This document shows, piece by piece, positions 33,687 through 46,168 of a stretch of DNA of 64,000 nucleotides. The stretch spans positions 1-64,000 of the forward strand of contig MU626338.1 of the NCBI GenBank assembly GCA_025603075.1, in the 5' to 3' direction. The position numbers and the translations under genes were made by a program. Each line of letters begins with the position of its first letter. The first letter of the stretch is position 1. A model generated the notes under the pieces. That model saw only the letters and a list, made by a program, of their open reading frames with translations, searched no databases and was not told where the DNA came from. The stretch comes from Neoconidiobolus thromboides FSU 785. Taxonomy: Eukaryota > Entomophthoromycota > Entomophthoromycetes > Entomophthorales > Neoconidiobolaceae.

Positions 33687-34383
33687 CTTTTATTATTATT
33701 GCGTTTATTTTCACTTTACAGTTTAATAAGAATATAAAAAAAATGTTTAAAAATTAAAAGACTAGCTAAAATTTGGGTTCTTTTTTTCCGATTTGATTTG
33801 TACTTTTTGCAAATTCATATCACACAATTTCAAAATTGAGCATAAATATGAAAATGTGCGCCTTTTGCTTAATTTATGAAGTTATCAAGAAGACATTATA
33901 GTATATCTGGACAACTGTCCTTGCAATAAAACCGATTGAATGATCATCCTGATTCACAAATTGATATTTAGGCAAGAGATATACTAAATTAACAAAATAA
34001 CGAAGCCTTTTCCATACTTCATATTAATAACATAGTAAAGGCTTATATTATCCTGATAAATAAATACAAGTTAAATTTATTGGAGTTTATTTTGCTTTTT
34101 ATTTTTAATGAATTTACACTAAATAACTTTTCTATAAGTATAAATAGCGATTAAAAGGACTATTTCATTATGATTTTATTTATTAGTCAACATGGTAGCA
34201 ATTAGAGTAATTTAATAATATTCCATTCATGTTGTGTTATTTATAATGTGCTGTAGCATTTATGTAGCGCTCAATACAGCTATAGAATGAGAAAAATAGT
34301 TATAGCTAAAGTTAGGAGCATTAAATTCAGTTTTGACTCTAGTTTTTAATTTAGTATAAATAACAAAACACTGAAATATCTTG

Positions 34384-34905
34384 AAAAATTCCACTTGGGT
34401 CAAACATCTGGCTTTGAAGGGACATATGGTATCATATCAACATAGTCTGGTATTATAGCATTTTATATTACTCCCGAAACAAAAACAATCCACTCTCAAA
34501 CAAAGACATCATTGAATGCTCTAAAGTTCAACAATCCATTTTCTTACTTTCATTATAACCCTATTACTCTGTATTAGTTCTGCTTTATACAGGGATAAAG
34601 CAGAAGGTCAAAATTACTATAATATCGATTGCCTGTTAATTTATCTTAATAGTGAGTTAAAAGGAAAACATTATTTGGTCTGAAATTATCTTACACTGAT
34701 AGATATTAGCTTTGCTTTTGTTCAAACCACTTGTGCTCCAGTTTTCTTATTTGTCAACACTATAATAGATACCAAAATTTAAGCAAATATATTGAATATA
34801 TCAGTAATTTATCAGGAATCAAACAAGCAATTTGTAGGATACCATACGTTGAAGCACGTCCTAAATATACTTCAAGGGCTTAAGGAAGGATACGTGTTAA
34901 ATAAT
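34384..34905 (+). pseudogene. decayed coding fragment, possibly a 7TM receptor
   Basis: This interval is less AT-rich than its flanks and reads as two long, protein-like segments interrupted by a few stops. From 34580 the frame gives LYRDKAEGQNYYNIDCLLIY, a stop after GKHYLV, then NYLTLIDISFAFVQTTCAPV with FLFVN. That resembles TM2 of a rhodopsin-type receptor, with Asp in the L-x-x-x-D position. After another stop it continues QFVGYHTLKHVLNILQGLKE. The first part (34384..34579) reads EGTYGIIS and FYITPETKTIHSQTKTSLNA with one stop, and may be a different piece. No start codon or splice pattern rescues it. The receptor identity is a guess from hydrophobicity and a few residues. Confidence 0.35.
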
Positions 34906-34948
34906 CATAATTTTTTTCAATTCGTATTTTCCTAAAACTATAAAAATA

Positions 34949-35044
34949 TTGAGGATATTTTCCTGGTTTCACTACTTTTTCCATTGTAAGGTTTATTTAG
35001 TGGAAAAATTGTTAATAAATTGTCAATAAAAGACAATCCCATAT
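34949..35044 (+). mobile_element. MITE-like element, copy D (degenerate)
   Basis: Begins ATTGAGGATATTTTCC, keeps GGTTTCACTACTTTTTCCA, TTTATTTAGTGGAAAAATTG and ends GACAATCCCATATG. Both ends are mutated relative to the best copy. Confidence 0.5.
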
Positions 35045-35422
35045 GGAGAGTAAGAATACTTTTCTATCTGGTAGTTAACTATATTTTAAATTTGGAATAA
35101 AAATTGATAAAATGATAAAATAAGATATATTTCTATACGTTTATAGTTGCTTTGCCATCTACCATTTATTATAACACTATTATTGATATAAATTGTATTG
35201 GTTATAGTTATTAATCATATCAAAATCAAACTATAAATCAAATATAAATTGTATACTTATTCTATCAAGTAGTTACAATGAAAAAATTGAAGAGTAATTA
35301 AGTGAAATTAATTTATTTTTTTATTACTTCGAATTAATAGTTAAAGGAAGTCATCTTTTTTATAAAACTAGCTACAATGATATTGCAAAGATACTTAAGC
35401 ATTTGGAAGTTTGGTTTTTAAA

Positions 35423-36217
35423 CTATTCTATATGCATCCCACTCTCTGGATAATAATTCGTGTACACTTGTGAGTCCCAAGGTCCTAATGGATTAAGATT
35501 ATCTTTAAATTTGTTAATATCCAAAGGAAGCGAACTGCCCTGTGTCTGATTCCAAGCTACATTATTTAAATAAGGTGACAGCATGTCTAACCCTATTAGA
35601 TTATTATAATGCTGATAAGGAACACCCCAAGGATCTAGTATTTCAGCATTATTATGATTATTGATATAAGGAGTATATTGATGAGAAGGGGAATTAGAAT
35701 TGATAGAAGGTGAAGTTAAATAAGAACTTTGATTAAAATTACAAGTGGTAGTGGTACTATTATTGTAATTTGGCATATTGCGATATCTGTCATCCAAATC
35801 AATATAGTTTGATTTCCCTTCAATACCTTGAGTTGGTAAATAGTCTGACATCTTTGGAGATAAACAAAAGGGCATAATCAAATCATTAAACTGAGGCAAT
35901 GGATTTTGTTTTGATAAATTATAAGGGAGAGATTGGTGGGCAGGTATGTGAGCACTTGATGCTGAACAATTGACCGTTTTGACCATCAAATGATTCTGGG
36001 ACCTTGCCTTTGCTCTTCGATTTTGAAACCAGATTTGTACTGTTCTTGGATGCATATCTAATTTGTCAGCAAGTTCTAATCTTTTATCATGACTTGGTCG
36101 AGGATCTCTTTCAAATGTAGTTTCCAATTCTCGGACTTGAAACACTGTAGCACATTTTCTTGGTTTGTTTGGACTAGATAATTTAGGCTTTCTTTTTATT
36201 TTGGAATCTGATAACAT
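35423..36217 (-). CDS. homeodomain transcription factor
   Basis: Single exon, 264 aa. A typical (non-TALE) homeodomain occupies residues about 15-74: KCATVFQVRELETTFERDPR, then DKRLELADKLDMHPRTVQIW and FQNRRAKAR. The recognition helix TVQIWFQNRRAKAR is fully conserved. The RELETTF...RPS...R..LA..L spacing matches fungal homeobox regulators of development such as S. pombe Phx1 or Pho2-like proteins. The remaining 190 residues are Asn/Ser/Pro/Tyr-rich and probably disordered transactivation sequence. The gene is isolated, with about 2.4 kb of non-coding DNA upstream, which may mean extended regulation. Orthology to a named factor cannot be set from the homeodomain alone. Confidence 0.9.
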   Translation of the reverse strand: MLSDSKIKRKPKLSSPNKPRKCATVFQVRELETTFERDPRPSHDKRLELADKLDMHPRTVQIWFQNRRAKARSQNHLMVKTVNCSASSAHIPAHQSLPYNLSKQNPLPQFNDLIMPFCLSPKMSDYLPTQGIEGKSNYIDLDDRYRNMPNYNNSTTTTCNFNQSSYLTSPSINSNSPSHQYTPYINNHNNAEILDPWGVPYQHYNNLIGLDMLSPYLNNVAWNQTQGSSLPLDINKFKDNLNPLGPWDSQVYTNYYPESGMHIE

Positions 36218-38593
36218 AATGGCGATCTACGCTATAGTATATTATTATATGGAAGGATTAAAAGATTCTACTTTTAATACTGATAATAATTTTTTTAATA
36301 ATTGATATATATTCTTAGATTATATAGGCTCTTTTTCCCACACACTCTGATTTCATATAAAAAGCAGTGCAAATCTGTTACTTTTTTGAGTAAGTGACTT
36401 TTTAAAGCTTTACTCTATACATTTGTTTTTTGGTGAATCTAAAAGCTTACATCATTAAAAAAAATAAAAATATGGGCAATCCTTTTGTTACTTGGATGAT
36501 CTTTTTAGAGAAGAAAAGATTGACAATATAAACTTACGAGCTATCAACTGCTAAGAAAAATCTAGTCATTGGAATTTAAATACTTCAAGTTGCCCATTGA
36601 GAAGTGATTTTTTAAACTTAGTTTATGCTTAAGTTGAATTCTAAAATTCATAAGTTTAAAAGATAAATCCATAACAAGTCAATCGAATTGTATATAGTAA
36701 GGATCAGCACTTAGTTTTTCTTAGAAATTTTTGTTGCAAAGTAAAACGAAGGTTCAGGGATGTAAGTATCAACACCCAACCTAAAAAAATAAAAAATTAC
36801 ATTTTAATTCATATTCTATTTTCATAGCATTATTTATAACAATAACGGTGTAGAAGATTAAAAATTAACTTATGATGGAAGTATTGGTTGACTTTGAAAT
36901 TAAAACTTCAATTAAAGTATGAGTAATTTAATATTTATTAAAAACATAATTATTTCACCAATCATAATTACATGTTTTGAGTTTATGGATGTATAAAATA
37001 TATACTTGCTGTGTGAAGTTAAAATAAATGTTGCTTAAAACGTTACTATATAAAACAAATTTTATCTTTTGTAAAAACATTAAATTTTGATTAATAAAGT
37101 TTTGTGTTATTTGTTGCTTATCATAACATAAACAAAGAGCATTTTTCAATTTAAAATTTGAATATTTTCAATAATCTTTTTACATAACAATCATACTTAA
37201 TAACAAAAAACCTAATTCCTCAACTGTTATGTTTCTTCAAAGCTATGTGCTAGATTAAGAAGTTGCTATTTTATACAGGGTATATGTATTTTAGACTAGT
37301 TTTACTAATTTCCGAAAAAACGAATTTAAGCCACATGTTGAAAATTTTCTAAAAATTAAATAAATCAGCACTCTAACATAAAATTAATATAATAAAACTA
37401 CTTTTAATGATCTTCAAGTCAAGACAGACCCTTTTTATGGCACTTCTATGAAACAAAGTAAATTTGCTTATTTTGATGATAACTTTCTAAAAAGTTAATG
37501 AATACTTTTCAATAACGAATTCGCATTTTAAATAATAGATTTTTAAAAATTATATTATCATTTAATTTGGCAATCACTTATTTCAGTCAATGCCAGAGGT
37601 AAATAAAGGTAAATCCAGATTATGTACTAAGAGAAAAGGATAAAATAAAAGCACAATAAGAACTCAATGGCCATAGATAATAAAAATATTTGAATTTTAG
37701 TTGAAACTCCAAGAATTCAAAAGATGAGTTGCTCATTTTAAAACAAACTATTTGAAAAAAGTTCTATTACTTCATAAAAAAGGTATTCACTTTAACATTT
37801 ATTATCTTTGATACAACAAAGTGTTTTGATATTATATAAAAATCCTAACGAAAGTAGTAGGTCCACGGTAAATTAAGAAATATGCTAATTAAATGTAACT
37901 TGCCATTTGCATTTTTATTTACAATAATTTTGTTACTGTCATAGTTGAATATAATGAAATAGAAAACAGTGAAATAAGACTTTCAAAAACATTCAAGTAA
38001 AGTATAGTCTTTGCTCTTCAATTAAGACTCTACAAAACGGCTAAATGTAACTTATTATTGATAGAACGAATGTCAGATTGCATTTGAATAATTTGAATAA
38101 ATATTTAACCTCTTATTATAGTTTATTATAATATTTAGTGTCATAATCTGTAAGAATATATTTCTTTAGAATATTTAAACCAAATAACTCTCAAAACATA
38201 AATTTGTTAAAGAAATACATTTTAATCCATATATAATTTAATCAATATAGGATCTGATAGCACACTCGCAAATTTCTCATTCCGCTGTAAAAAAAGTATG
38301 ATATTGAGTATTTAAAGTCTATAAGTATAAGTTTCTATTAAATAAAGCTCCTTGAATACTTTAAGCTAGACTTCTAGATCTATCTGAGTGTCTTATATTT
38401 AGCTTAAAATCATATTAAATAAAATTAGAAAAGCAGCCTGTTTGGATTATAATCCATAGTTTTAATGTTGGATTTTGAAAATAATAGCCAATCAAAAGCA
38501 AAAGAATAATTTTCAGAAGAGCACAAGGCTTTGAGAGAACTTAAATTCAGATTATATAAAAAAGACAGCTAATTTAAATTAATTTTTAATAAT
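36218..38593. other. 2.4-kb intergenic region, shared by two divergent genes
   Basis: Upstream of the homeodomain gene (minus) and of the gene at 38594 (plus). Only short random ORFs; no repeat or RNA gene recognised. A CCAAT box at 38488 lies about 100 bp before the plus-strand gene. Confidence 0.5.
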
Positions 38594-40346
38594 ATGAACG
38601 AAAAAGAAAATTTATTTCAAACTTTAGTTCAAAGGTAAGCTAACTTTTTCAACTCAATTGAATTTAACTAAATAAAAAAGAACGGAAGTATATAAAAAAT
38701 TAGCGAGTTCAAAAATAAACCAAGAGTGGAAATTAAAACTGGATGCATTTTTACAACAGGCTGAACTGTTTAAAGATAATGAGTTTGAGGTAAATAAAAT
38801 AGTGACTATGCAGAAAAGTTCTAAAGAATGATTTAGAGTAAAGCTAACGCTTTATTTAATCAACTAAAACTAGAAGAGATAAATAATAAACAGATAAAGA
38901 TAATAATTAATTTGAAAAAGTTAATTTATAAACTACAAAAATCAAAATTGATAGACCGAGGCACAATTACAAAGGTATTTTACTAAAGCAATCTTAATGA
39001 TAAATGATTTAATATTTTATCTAGGATCAAGGTTTGATAAATCATATTTATTTAAAAATAAAGATTAAAATTAATTAAAAGATGATAATAAAACTGAATC
39101 ATATAAGATTGAGCCATATAGTTTATACTTAAAAACAGGGAATGTAAAGTTATTTTCAAGTATCAATAAGATACCAATCAGTTATGAATTACGTAAGATT
39201 AAACGATTCCTCTAATTTAAGCAGTTACTAACAAGTACTAGCTAATAAAGTACAAAAGTTAAGCTTGTTACCATCTCAAAATAAAAAGGCTGCCCCCTTA
39301 AGTAAAATATTAACAAAGAATCCAGGCTCCCTTAATTTTGATATTAACGATCTCATAGAAGTAAAGAAAGGTAACTGATGGTATTATAATTTATGTTAAT
39401 TTGTTTATATTTTATTTTAGTTTCAGCTATTATGGCTAGTCCTTATAATAGTATCGGACCTTCTTATGACTCTGGAAATAGTTACATAGATGTGAATGAT
39501 ACTAATCTAATTGCAAGTGCACCGAATGGTATTCAATCATAAATTATCCATATTAATTTAATAAACTAATAACTTTTAGATAAAAAAGAAGAATATGACT
39601 TTTTGAAATTAGAAGGGATTGATCCGGACTTTTTATTAAATGGTATTGAACAGCCAATTGAATGCAATGGCGCTATTAAAAAACAGATAAACGATGAAGA
39701 AAATTTTAATATTGACAAGTTGACTCAAATTATTAATGAAAGCTCAATTGATAATATAAAACAAAGCGTACAAAGTATAATACAAGGAAATGAAACGACG
39801 TCCAAAAAAAATAAAATAAGAGATGAAGAAGGCAAAGATTTAATCTCAAGTCTCAAAAGAAAACTAAATGAAAAAGAAATTGAAGGTAAGTATATTCTTT
39901 TAATAAAAATAGTTCAATAATCATATTATTTTAGATAATAAGCTAGAGCCAAATGCTATCTTAGTACAAACGCACAAAATGCTTTCAAAATTGAAAGAAC
40001 TCCAACATATAAGATTAAAATATAAAATAGATCAAGTATCTGAAGAAGAGTATAACTTAGGTATTATTAATAATTTAAAGTAACTATTAAATTTATTAAC
40101 TCTCTTTGAAGCTAAACATTTTAGAACAAAAATAAGTCAATTAGTAGATAAAGTACCACCTAAAGCTTTAGTGCGACCTACTGCGGTTCAGAAAATGATA
40201 CAAAATTTTGTTAGTTTTGATTCTAATTATCAAGGTACGCTTAAAGCTTATCAACCTTATACTTTTTTAGATCATAAAAAGTAAGGATAAATTTTGTTTT
40301 TTACTATTATAAATTAAATTATTTTAGACATTTAATTAAAAATTAA
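38594..40346 (+). CDS. unidentified multi-exon protein, coiled-coil rich
   Basis: Exons that join well: 38594..38634, 38681..38789, 38837..38974, then 39082..39192, 39242..39370, 39421..39538, 39580..39885, 39935..40060, 40112..40280 and 40328..40346. The stretch 38975..39081 between exons 3 and 4 is unclear (a tiny exon GATCAAG near 39010 would keep the frame). The protein starts MNEKENLFQTLVQRTEVYKK, is largely helical and charged, and contains a conserved-looking central piece (ASPYNSIGPSYDSGNSYIDV) and a C-terminal piece (DKVPPKALVRPTAVQKMIQN, then YQGTLKAYQPYTFLDHKK). No signal peptide or membrane segment. It looks like a subunit of a nuclear complex, but I cannot name it. Confidence 0.6.
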
Positions 40347-40938
40347 TATTTAAAATTGATTTAGTTTGATGGTAAAATTACTACTCTCTTAAATAATAAT
40401 ATTAATAAATTTTTTTATAAACATTATATTATTTTGAGTCAGCTTGAACTCAGCTTTTAGTTAATTTTTCACAGATAAATTAATTAATGTAAACTAACGG
40501 TTAAACTTTTGACTATAAATTAAAGTTTTGAACTTTATTATAAAGGCATAAATTTAATATGATTAATAATAACGAACTAATAAAATTAATAAAAGGAATT
40601 GAGATCCGAAATTAGTTTTATTTGAACATATTTTAAAATTGATAATAATTATCATTTTAATGTTGTATTATAAAAAATAAATAAAACTAGTTTACTCCTG
40701 TTTATTTTAGTCAACGCGATAATTTCAATTTATTTTCGTTTTATTCTTATTACAAATTTCACTATTACTAGCAAAAACAACAAAAAATTAATTTTAAATG
40801 AAGCTCAAATTGTTAAATGTATTGAAGGGTAAATAACGATGCGCATGAAATTGAACCAATCAATTCACATTGTAACTATTAATAAGCTTTTAATCAAACA
40901 ACAGAAAGGGCTGCCTTGGTTAATATAAATAGTCAAAG
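40347..40938. other. intergenic, promoter of HMG-CoA lyase
   Basis: AT-rich; a CCAAT box (40856..40860) lies about 80 bp before the HMG-CoA lyase ATG. Nothing else seen. Confidence 0.5.
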
Positions 40939-42019
40939 ATGGTAGCAACAAAGATAATCAGAAATTTATTTAAAATGACTAGAAGTCAAAGTAGTTATTA
41001 TAGTAATGTAATAGCTATTCTAAACTAAAAATTAATAAATTAAAAATTAATATTTTTATTCATTAGGTAGCTACAAAGCCTTTTATTAAAATAGTTGAAG
41101 TTGGACCAAGGGATGGTTTACAAAATGAAAAAAAAGTTATACCAACTGAAGTTAAAGTTAATTTAATTAATCAGTTATCAAACACAGGTCTTAAGGCTAT
41201 CGAAGCTACCTCCTTTGTTTCTCCAAAATGGGTGCCACAAGTAATTTCTATTATGTAATATATAGAACAAAGTATTAAAACTGAATTTAGATGGGTGATA
41301 ACTTAGAAGTGATGAAAAAAATAAACAAAAAATCCAATGTAGATTATCCTGTATTAACACCAAATCTCAAAGGTTTACAGAGTGCTATCGAAGCTGGTGC
41401 TAAAGAAGTGGCTATTTTTGGAGCTGCTTCTGAGTCTTTTTCGAAGAAAAACATCAACTGTTCAATTGATGAAAGTTTAGATAGGTTTAAAGAAGTGATG
41501 GAATTGGCTCTTAAAAATAACATTAAAGTTAGAGGGTACGTTTCATGTGTAGTTGGGTGCCCTTATGAAGGTTATATCCAACCAGAAGCTGTAGTCAAAG
41601 TAGCTAAAAAGATGTTAGATATGGGCTGTTATGAGATAAGCTTAGGAGATACCATAGGTGTAGGGACCCCTGGAACATTTAAAAAGCTTCTTGATGTGGT
41701 TACCAAACAAATTCCTATTGAAAAATTAGCTGTTCATTGCCATGATACTTATGGTCAAGCTTTAGCTAATATTCTACTTTCAGTCCAATATGGCATAAGA
41801 GTAGTTGATAGTTCAATCAGTGGATTAGGTGGTTGCCCTTATGCTAAAGGTGCTACCGGGAACGTTGCCACTGAGGATGTCGTTTATATGCTTGAAGGTA
41901 TGAACTACGATACTCAAGTAAACTTACCAGAGCTTATTAAAATAGGAGACTATATTAGTAAAGAACTTGGAAGGCAGCCAGGATCTAAAACTGCTCAAGC
42001 TTTAATTAATAAATTATAG
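40939..42019 (+). CDS. HMGCL: hydroxymethylglutaryl-CoA lyase
   Basis: Three exons: 40939..41002, 41071..41240 and 41291..42019; 320 aa. The enzyme splits HMG-CoA into acetyl-CoA and acetoacetate, the last step of leucine breakdown, in mitochondria. Motifs: [14 protein letters not shown] with the catalytic/metal Asp and Arg, [58 protein letters not shown], the metal-binding [12 protein letters not shown] and the active-site Cys loop [15 protein letters not shown]. The first exon ([20 protein letters not shown]) is basic and hydroxylated with no acids, fitting a mitochondrial presequence. The exon 1 donor could be at 40991 or 41003; both give the same frame. It lacks the peroxisomal CKL end of animal HMGCL. 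Confidence 0.95.
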
Positions 42020-42188
42020 GTTTTGTTTTGAATGAATAGGTTTTCGAATTTATATTTAAACAGTCACTATTTTTAATTTTTTTTTGATATTATTTTGGGC
42101 AAACAATTTAGTAATAAAATTAATTTTGCTCAAATAGTGAGTCTATTTTTTGTAATAATTTAGTTTTAGTTAAGCAGTTTTTTAAAGT

Positions 42189-45100
42189 ATGGAGCAATTA
42201 AACGCAGAGCTTACGCTTGACCCTTTTGATTATAATCTATGGTGTCAATTACTAAGTGAAGCACAAGCAGCTGCCAATGAAGACTTAATACGTAGTACTT
42301 ATGAAAGGGTGCTCGCTGTATTCCCAAACTCTGTAAGTTTTAAATGAACCATTCTTATTCCTATAACTCATTTTTATATTCAAGGTTCAACATTGGTTAG
42401 AATACATTGATTTTGAATTAAAGAATAACCAGTTAACCAAAGCAGAAGCTTTATTTACTCGTTGTACTACATCTCTTTGTTCTTTAGCTATATTCAAGCT
42501 ATACCTTCAGTATATTAGAAGGGCCAATAGTACACGTGAGGGTGTTCCTAAGGGGCCAACAGGACGTAAGATTATAATTCAAGCTTTTGAATTTGTTCTT
42601 CATCGTGCAGGGTATGATCGGGAAGCAGGGCCAGTATGGTTAGAATATATTGCACTCCTCAAAACGAATGAGGTTAGTGAACTTATAAGTTTATTAAAAA
42701 GAGATATTAAATCAATTAAGTATTTAAAGCTTACAAGTTATTTTAGTTTAAGGGCTTTAATATTAAGTTTTTTTGATATTAATGATACTTGTTTAATTAT
42801 TTATTTAAGCTTATTTGTTAAATTGCTTTTGTTTTTTTTAGTCACATAACAGCTGGGAGCAACAGCAATCTATTGAAAAGATTCGAAGAGTTTATCACCA
42901 AGCTGTCTCGATCCCCACCTTATCACTTGATCAAATTTGGAAAGAATATGAATTGTTTGAAAACTCACTTAATCGTGTTGCAGTAAGCTAACTATTAATT
43001 TAAAATATTATCTTTGACATTTATTTAAGGCCAAAAAAATATTAAGTGAACGGTCATCGATTTACAACAACTCTAAGGCGGTTCTTAAGGACTTAAAAAA
43101 TTTCACTGATCAGCTTAAACTTTCACTGAAAACCCCAACGAGGCCACCAATGTGGTCTCCAAATGATATAAAACTGGTAATACTACTGCTTATCTTTGTT
43201 AATTATTTATCTTTGTTGATTAATTATTTATTAATTGAATATACAGGCTGAATTATGGAGAAATTATATTATTTGGGAAAAAACAAACCCACTTGGTTAT
43301 GAATTAGTCGACATGGTTCGTGCTCGTCTTATCTTTGCTTATAATCAAGCAATTATTGCTATGCGCTTCTATCCTGAATTTTGGTAAGTTAAACTAATAT
43401 GATTAGTTTATGGTATTCATTCTTTTCTAGGGTTGATTTTGCAACCTTTTATTTGAGGAATAATAAAAAAAATGAAGCGTTAGCTGTATTCAAAGCTGCC
43501 TCTAAAGCACTTCCAACCAGGTAATTGTTTACATTTTATTTAATATCAATATTGATATCTCTTTTAGCATATTAATCAATGTCACTTATGCTGAGTTTCA
43601 AGAAAAGCAAAAGAGAGAAAGTGAAGCGCATGAGATATATAGAGAACTTATAAATAAATTAACTAAGCAACTTGAAAATATCAAAGAGAGTTATGAAGCC
43701 AAGTTAAAAGAACTAAATGCACCAGATAAGGATGATATATTACTTAAAAGTAGAACAGACGGAGTAGAAATTGATGGTGAAACAAAAGAAATGTTAAGAA
43801 GAAAAGAAAAGGTAAAAGAAAAGCAAAGACTTGAAATAGAAACTTTAAAGGATGAAGATTTGGACAAAATCAAAAGACAAATTACTCTTGTTTGGATCCA
43901 TTATATGAAATCCGCTAGACGTAGTGAGGTAACTTAGTTGATAATATTAATTAGTTAATTAATTAGTTAATTAATTAATTAGGGAGTTAAAGGACTACGT
44001 AAAGTTTTTGGAGAAGCCAGAAAATCAGGCAATGTCACTTATCATCTTTTTGTTGATTCAGGTAATTTTAATTTAGTATTTTATTAAAAAACTAATTAGT
44101 TTATAGCATTAATGGAGTACTACCACCAAGATGATCCAAAAATTCCAGAGAACATTTTTCAATATGGACAGCGGTTTTTTGCTCAAGAACCTGGATATAT
44201 TTCACAATACCTTGATTATTTAATGAAGAAAAAGGATACAAATAGTAATCTTTTTTCATTTTTATTTTATAGTCTTAATATGTATTAGATACTAGAGCAT
44301 TATTTGAAAGAAGTATAGAAAATATACCAAAAGACAAAGCGCTTGAGCTATGGGAAAAAATATCAAGTTATGAAGCAGATTATGGGGATATTTCTAATTT
44401 AGAGAAAATAGAATCACGTATCTTCGGGAGTTACTCATTAAGTAATTGTAATTTTTTGTTTTTTTATTTTATCTAACATAATTTCAATAGTCTCTGCTTC
44501 AAGCCTATATGCTGAAAGGTTAAGTTATTTAGATATAAATGCAGATTCAGAGCTTGGACCTTTAGGTAACTCGATTAATTGGTAAATTATAAATATTTTA
44601 ATTTTACGTTTTAGACAAAGGAATGACCAGCTTAAAACTAGTATCAAATAATCCTGATGAGATTGCTAGTGCTATAGGAGCATCGAAGAAAACTTTATTA
44701 GACTCAGTAATTTCTGAAGAGTTTGTACGTCCAGATTTTAGTAAATGGACTTCCTATAAACCAAATGCTGATGGTACTAGAAATCCTGTTACAATTGCTT
44801 CATCATCTGCAATGCCAGCAGCTCAAACTGTAAACCAAACCAATCCCATACAAGCCACTGCACCTATACCTGTTCCTGCACCTGCACCTGCACCTAGTGC
44901 TACATTAGAGCAAATACCCCCACAGGCGCCTGCTCCTTTGACAAACATGATGGGTGCGCCTCAACTCCCACCTCAACCTCCAGTTATGCCGCAAAACCCT
45001 CCTTTAGATCTTCCACCAGCAGTAGCATACTTTTTATCTCAAATACCCCCACCCAGTGATTTCATGGGTACTCGTTTAATAATATACTATAATATGATTT

Positions 45101-45498
45101 TTACTTATGCTTTTTCAGGTCCTAATATACCTATTGATCGTGTTATAAATATGATTGGAGAAGCAGTTTTGAATATTCCACCAGCACCCGATATGCCAGG
45201 TAACATGAACCCTAACGCACGTATGCCACCAAACTTTCCGAATCAAATGTCACGTCGCCCAGGCCCACCAGGAGGGTTTAGAGTAATGTTTCTTTATATG
45301 TATATTAATTAATTATTAATATTGTTTAAGCCAAATCAAGGTTTTAGAAATGATCATATGAAACGTATGCAACCTTCACCCCATACTGGGTTTCCAATGT
45401 CTTCAGAAGATCAAAGTAAATATGCCTTATTTGTTTATACTATATATTCATATTTTCTAGATTTTCATCATATGCAAAAGAGAAATCGACAAATGTGA
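42189..45498 (+). CDS. RNA14: mRNA 3'-end processing factor RNA14 / CstF-77
   Basis: Fifteen exons (42189..42332, 42385..42672, 42842..42982, 43030..43176, 43247..43383, 43431..43520, 43568..43928, 43983..44061, 44107..44244, 44289..44441, 44491..44565, 44615..45067, 45119..45282, 45331..45415, 45461..45498); 830 aa. It is the HAT-repeat scaffold of cleavage factor IA/CstF for pre-mRNA cleavage and polyadenylation. HAT repeats are visible: WCQLLSEAQAAANEDLIRST, VQHWLEYIDFELKNNQLTKA, LYLQYIRRAN, AELWRNYIIWEKTNPLGYE, ALMEYYHQDDPKIPENIFQY and ALELWEKISSYEADYGD. The C-terminus has the Suf-domain end IPPPSDFMGPNIPIDRVINM, restored by intron 45068..45118. A Pro/Ala-rich linker precedes it. A charged coiled insert (exon 7) is longer than usual. 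Confidence 0.93.
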
Positions 45499-46061
45499 AG
45501 AGAGAGAAGATATCGAAAGGATGGCAATATTTTTATATCATCAACATTGACCGAATGCAAAAAAAGCATTTTTAGTTTTCTTTAATCTGTTTTTAATAAA
45601 GCTATAAATTGTTTTTTATTTTTATTTTTATTTTATGATATCTTGTTATTTTAAAGGCTTACAATGGTTATAAATTTTTTTATCATAACGGTATACTTCA
45701 TTGTTATATTATTTTAAAAATAGACTAATTGTTCGTTTTTCTATCCTTGCCATTTCCTTATCTTGAATATTATTTGAAAATACTAAGTTTATGCTTTCTA
45801 AGATCTAAAATAATAAATGATAGTTGTAAATCTAAGAACAGTATTTAAATCATTTAATTTAATAAAAATTGTTATAATTTTATTTAAAAATGAAAAATCT
45901 ATTTAATACTCAACTAGTCATTAGTTTCAATAAAAACATTAACACTAATCAAATCTATGTAGTTAAGATAATATACATTATTTAGTATTTGTGAGAACAA
46001 AAAGCCATAAAATTTAATTAAATTTACTTTAAAATAATTTTTTAAATGATTATATAATAAG

Positions 46062-46168
46062 ATATGGGAGTGTTTTTTTTGACTTCATTATTTTTTCCAT
46101 TTTTCAAGCGCTATTTAAGCGGAAAATTTGTTAGTAAAATTCTTAAACACAAAAATACATCCCCATAT
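46062..46168 (+). mobile_element. MITE-like element, copy B (best-preserved)
   Basis: About 107 bp. Left end ATATGGGAGTGT, right end ACATCCCCATAT, imperfect inverted repeats of 12 bp. Core CAAGCGCTATTTAAGCGG, then TTTGTTAGTAAAATTCTTAA. No coding capacity. The terminal TA on both sides could be the TA target duplication made by Tc1/mariner-type transposases. Confidence 0.75.

Larger units (their letters stand above)
33687..35422. other. gene-poor region with a pseudogene fragment and a MITE copy
   Basis: Lies between two minus-strand genes. It holds a decayed coding stretch (34384..34905) and a degenerate MITE-like copy (34949..35044); the rest is featureless AT-rich DNA. Confidence 0.5.

Noticed and set aside
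36955-37149. 64-codon minus-strand ORF upstream of the homeodomain gene
   Set aside because: AT-rich, composition typical of random non-coding DNA here; no adjoining exons.
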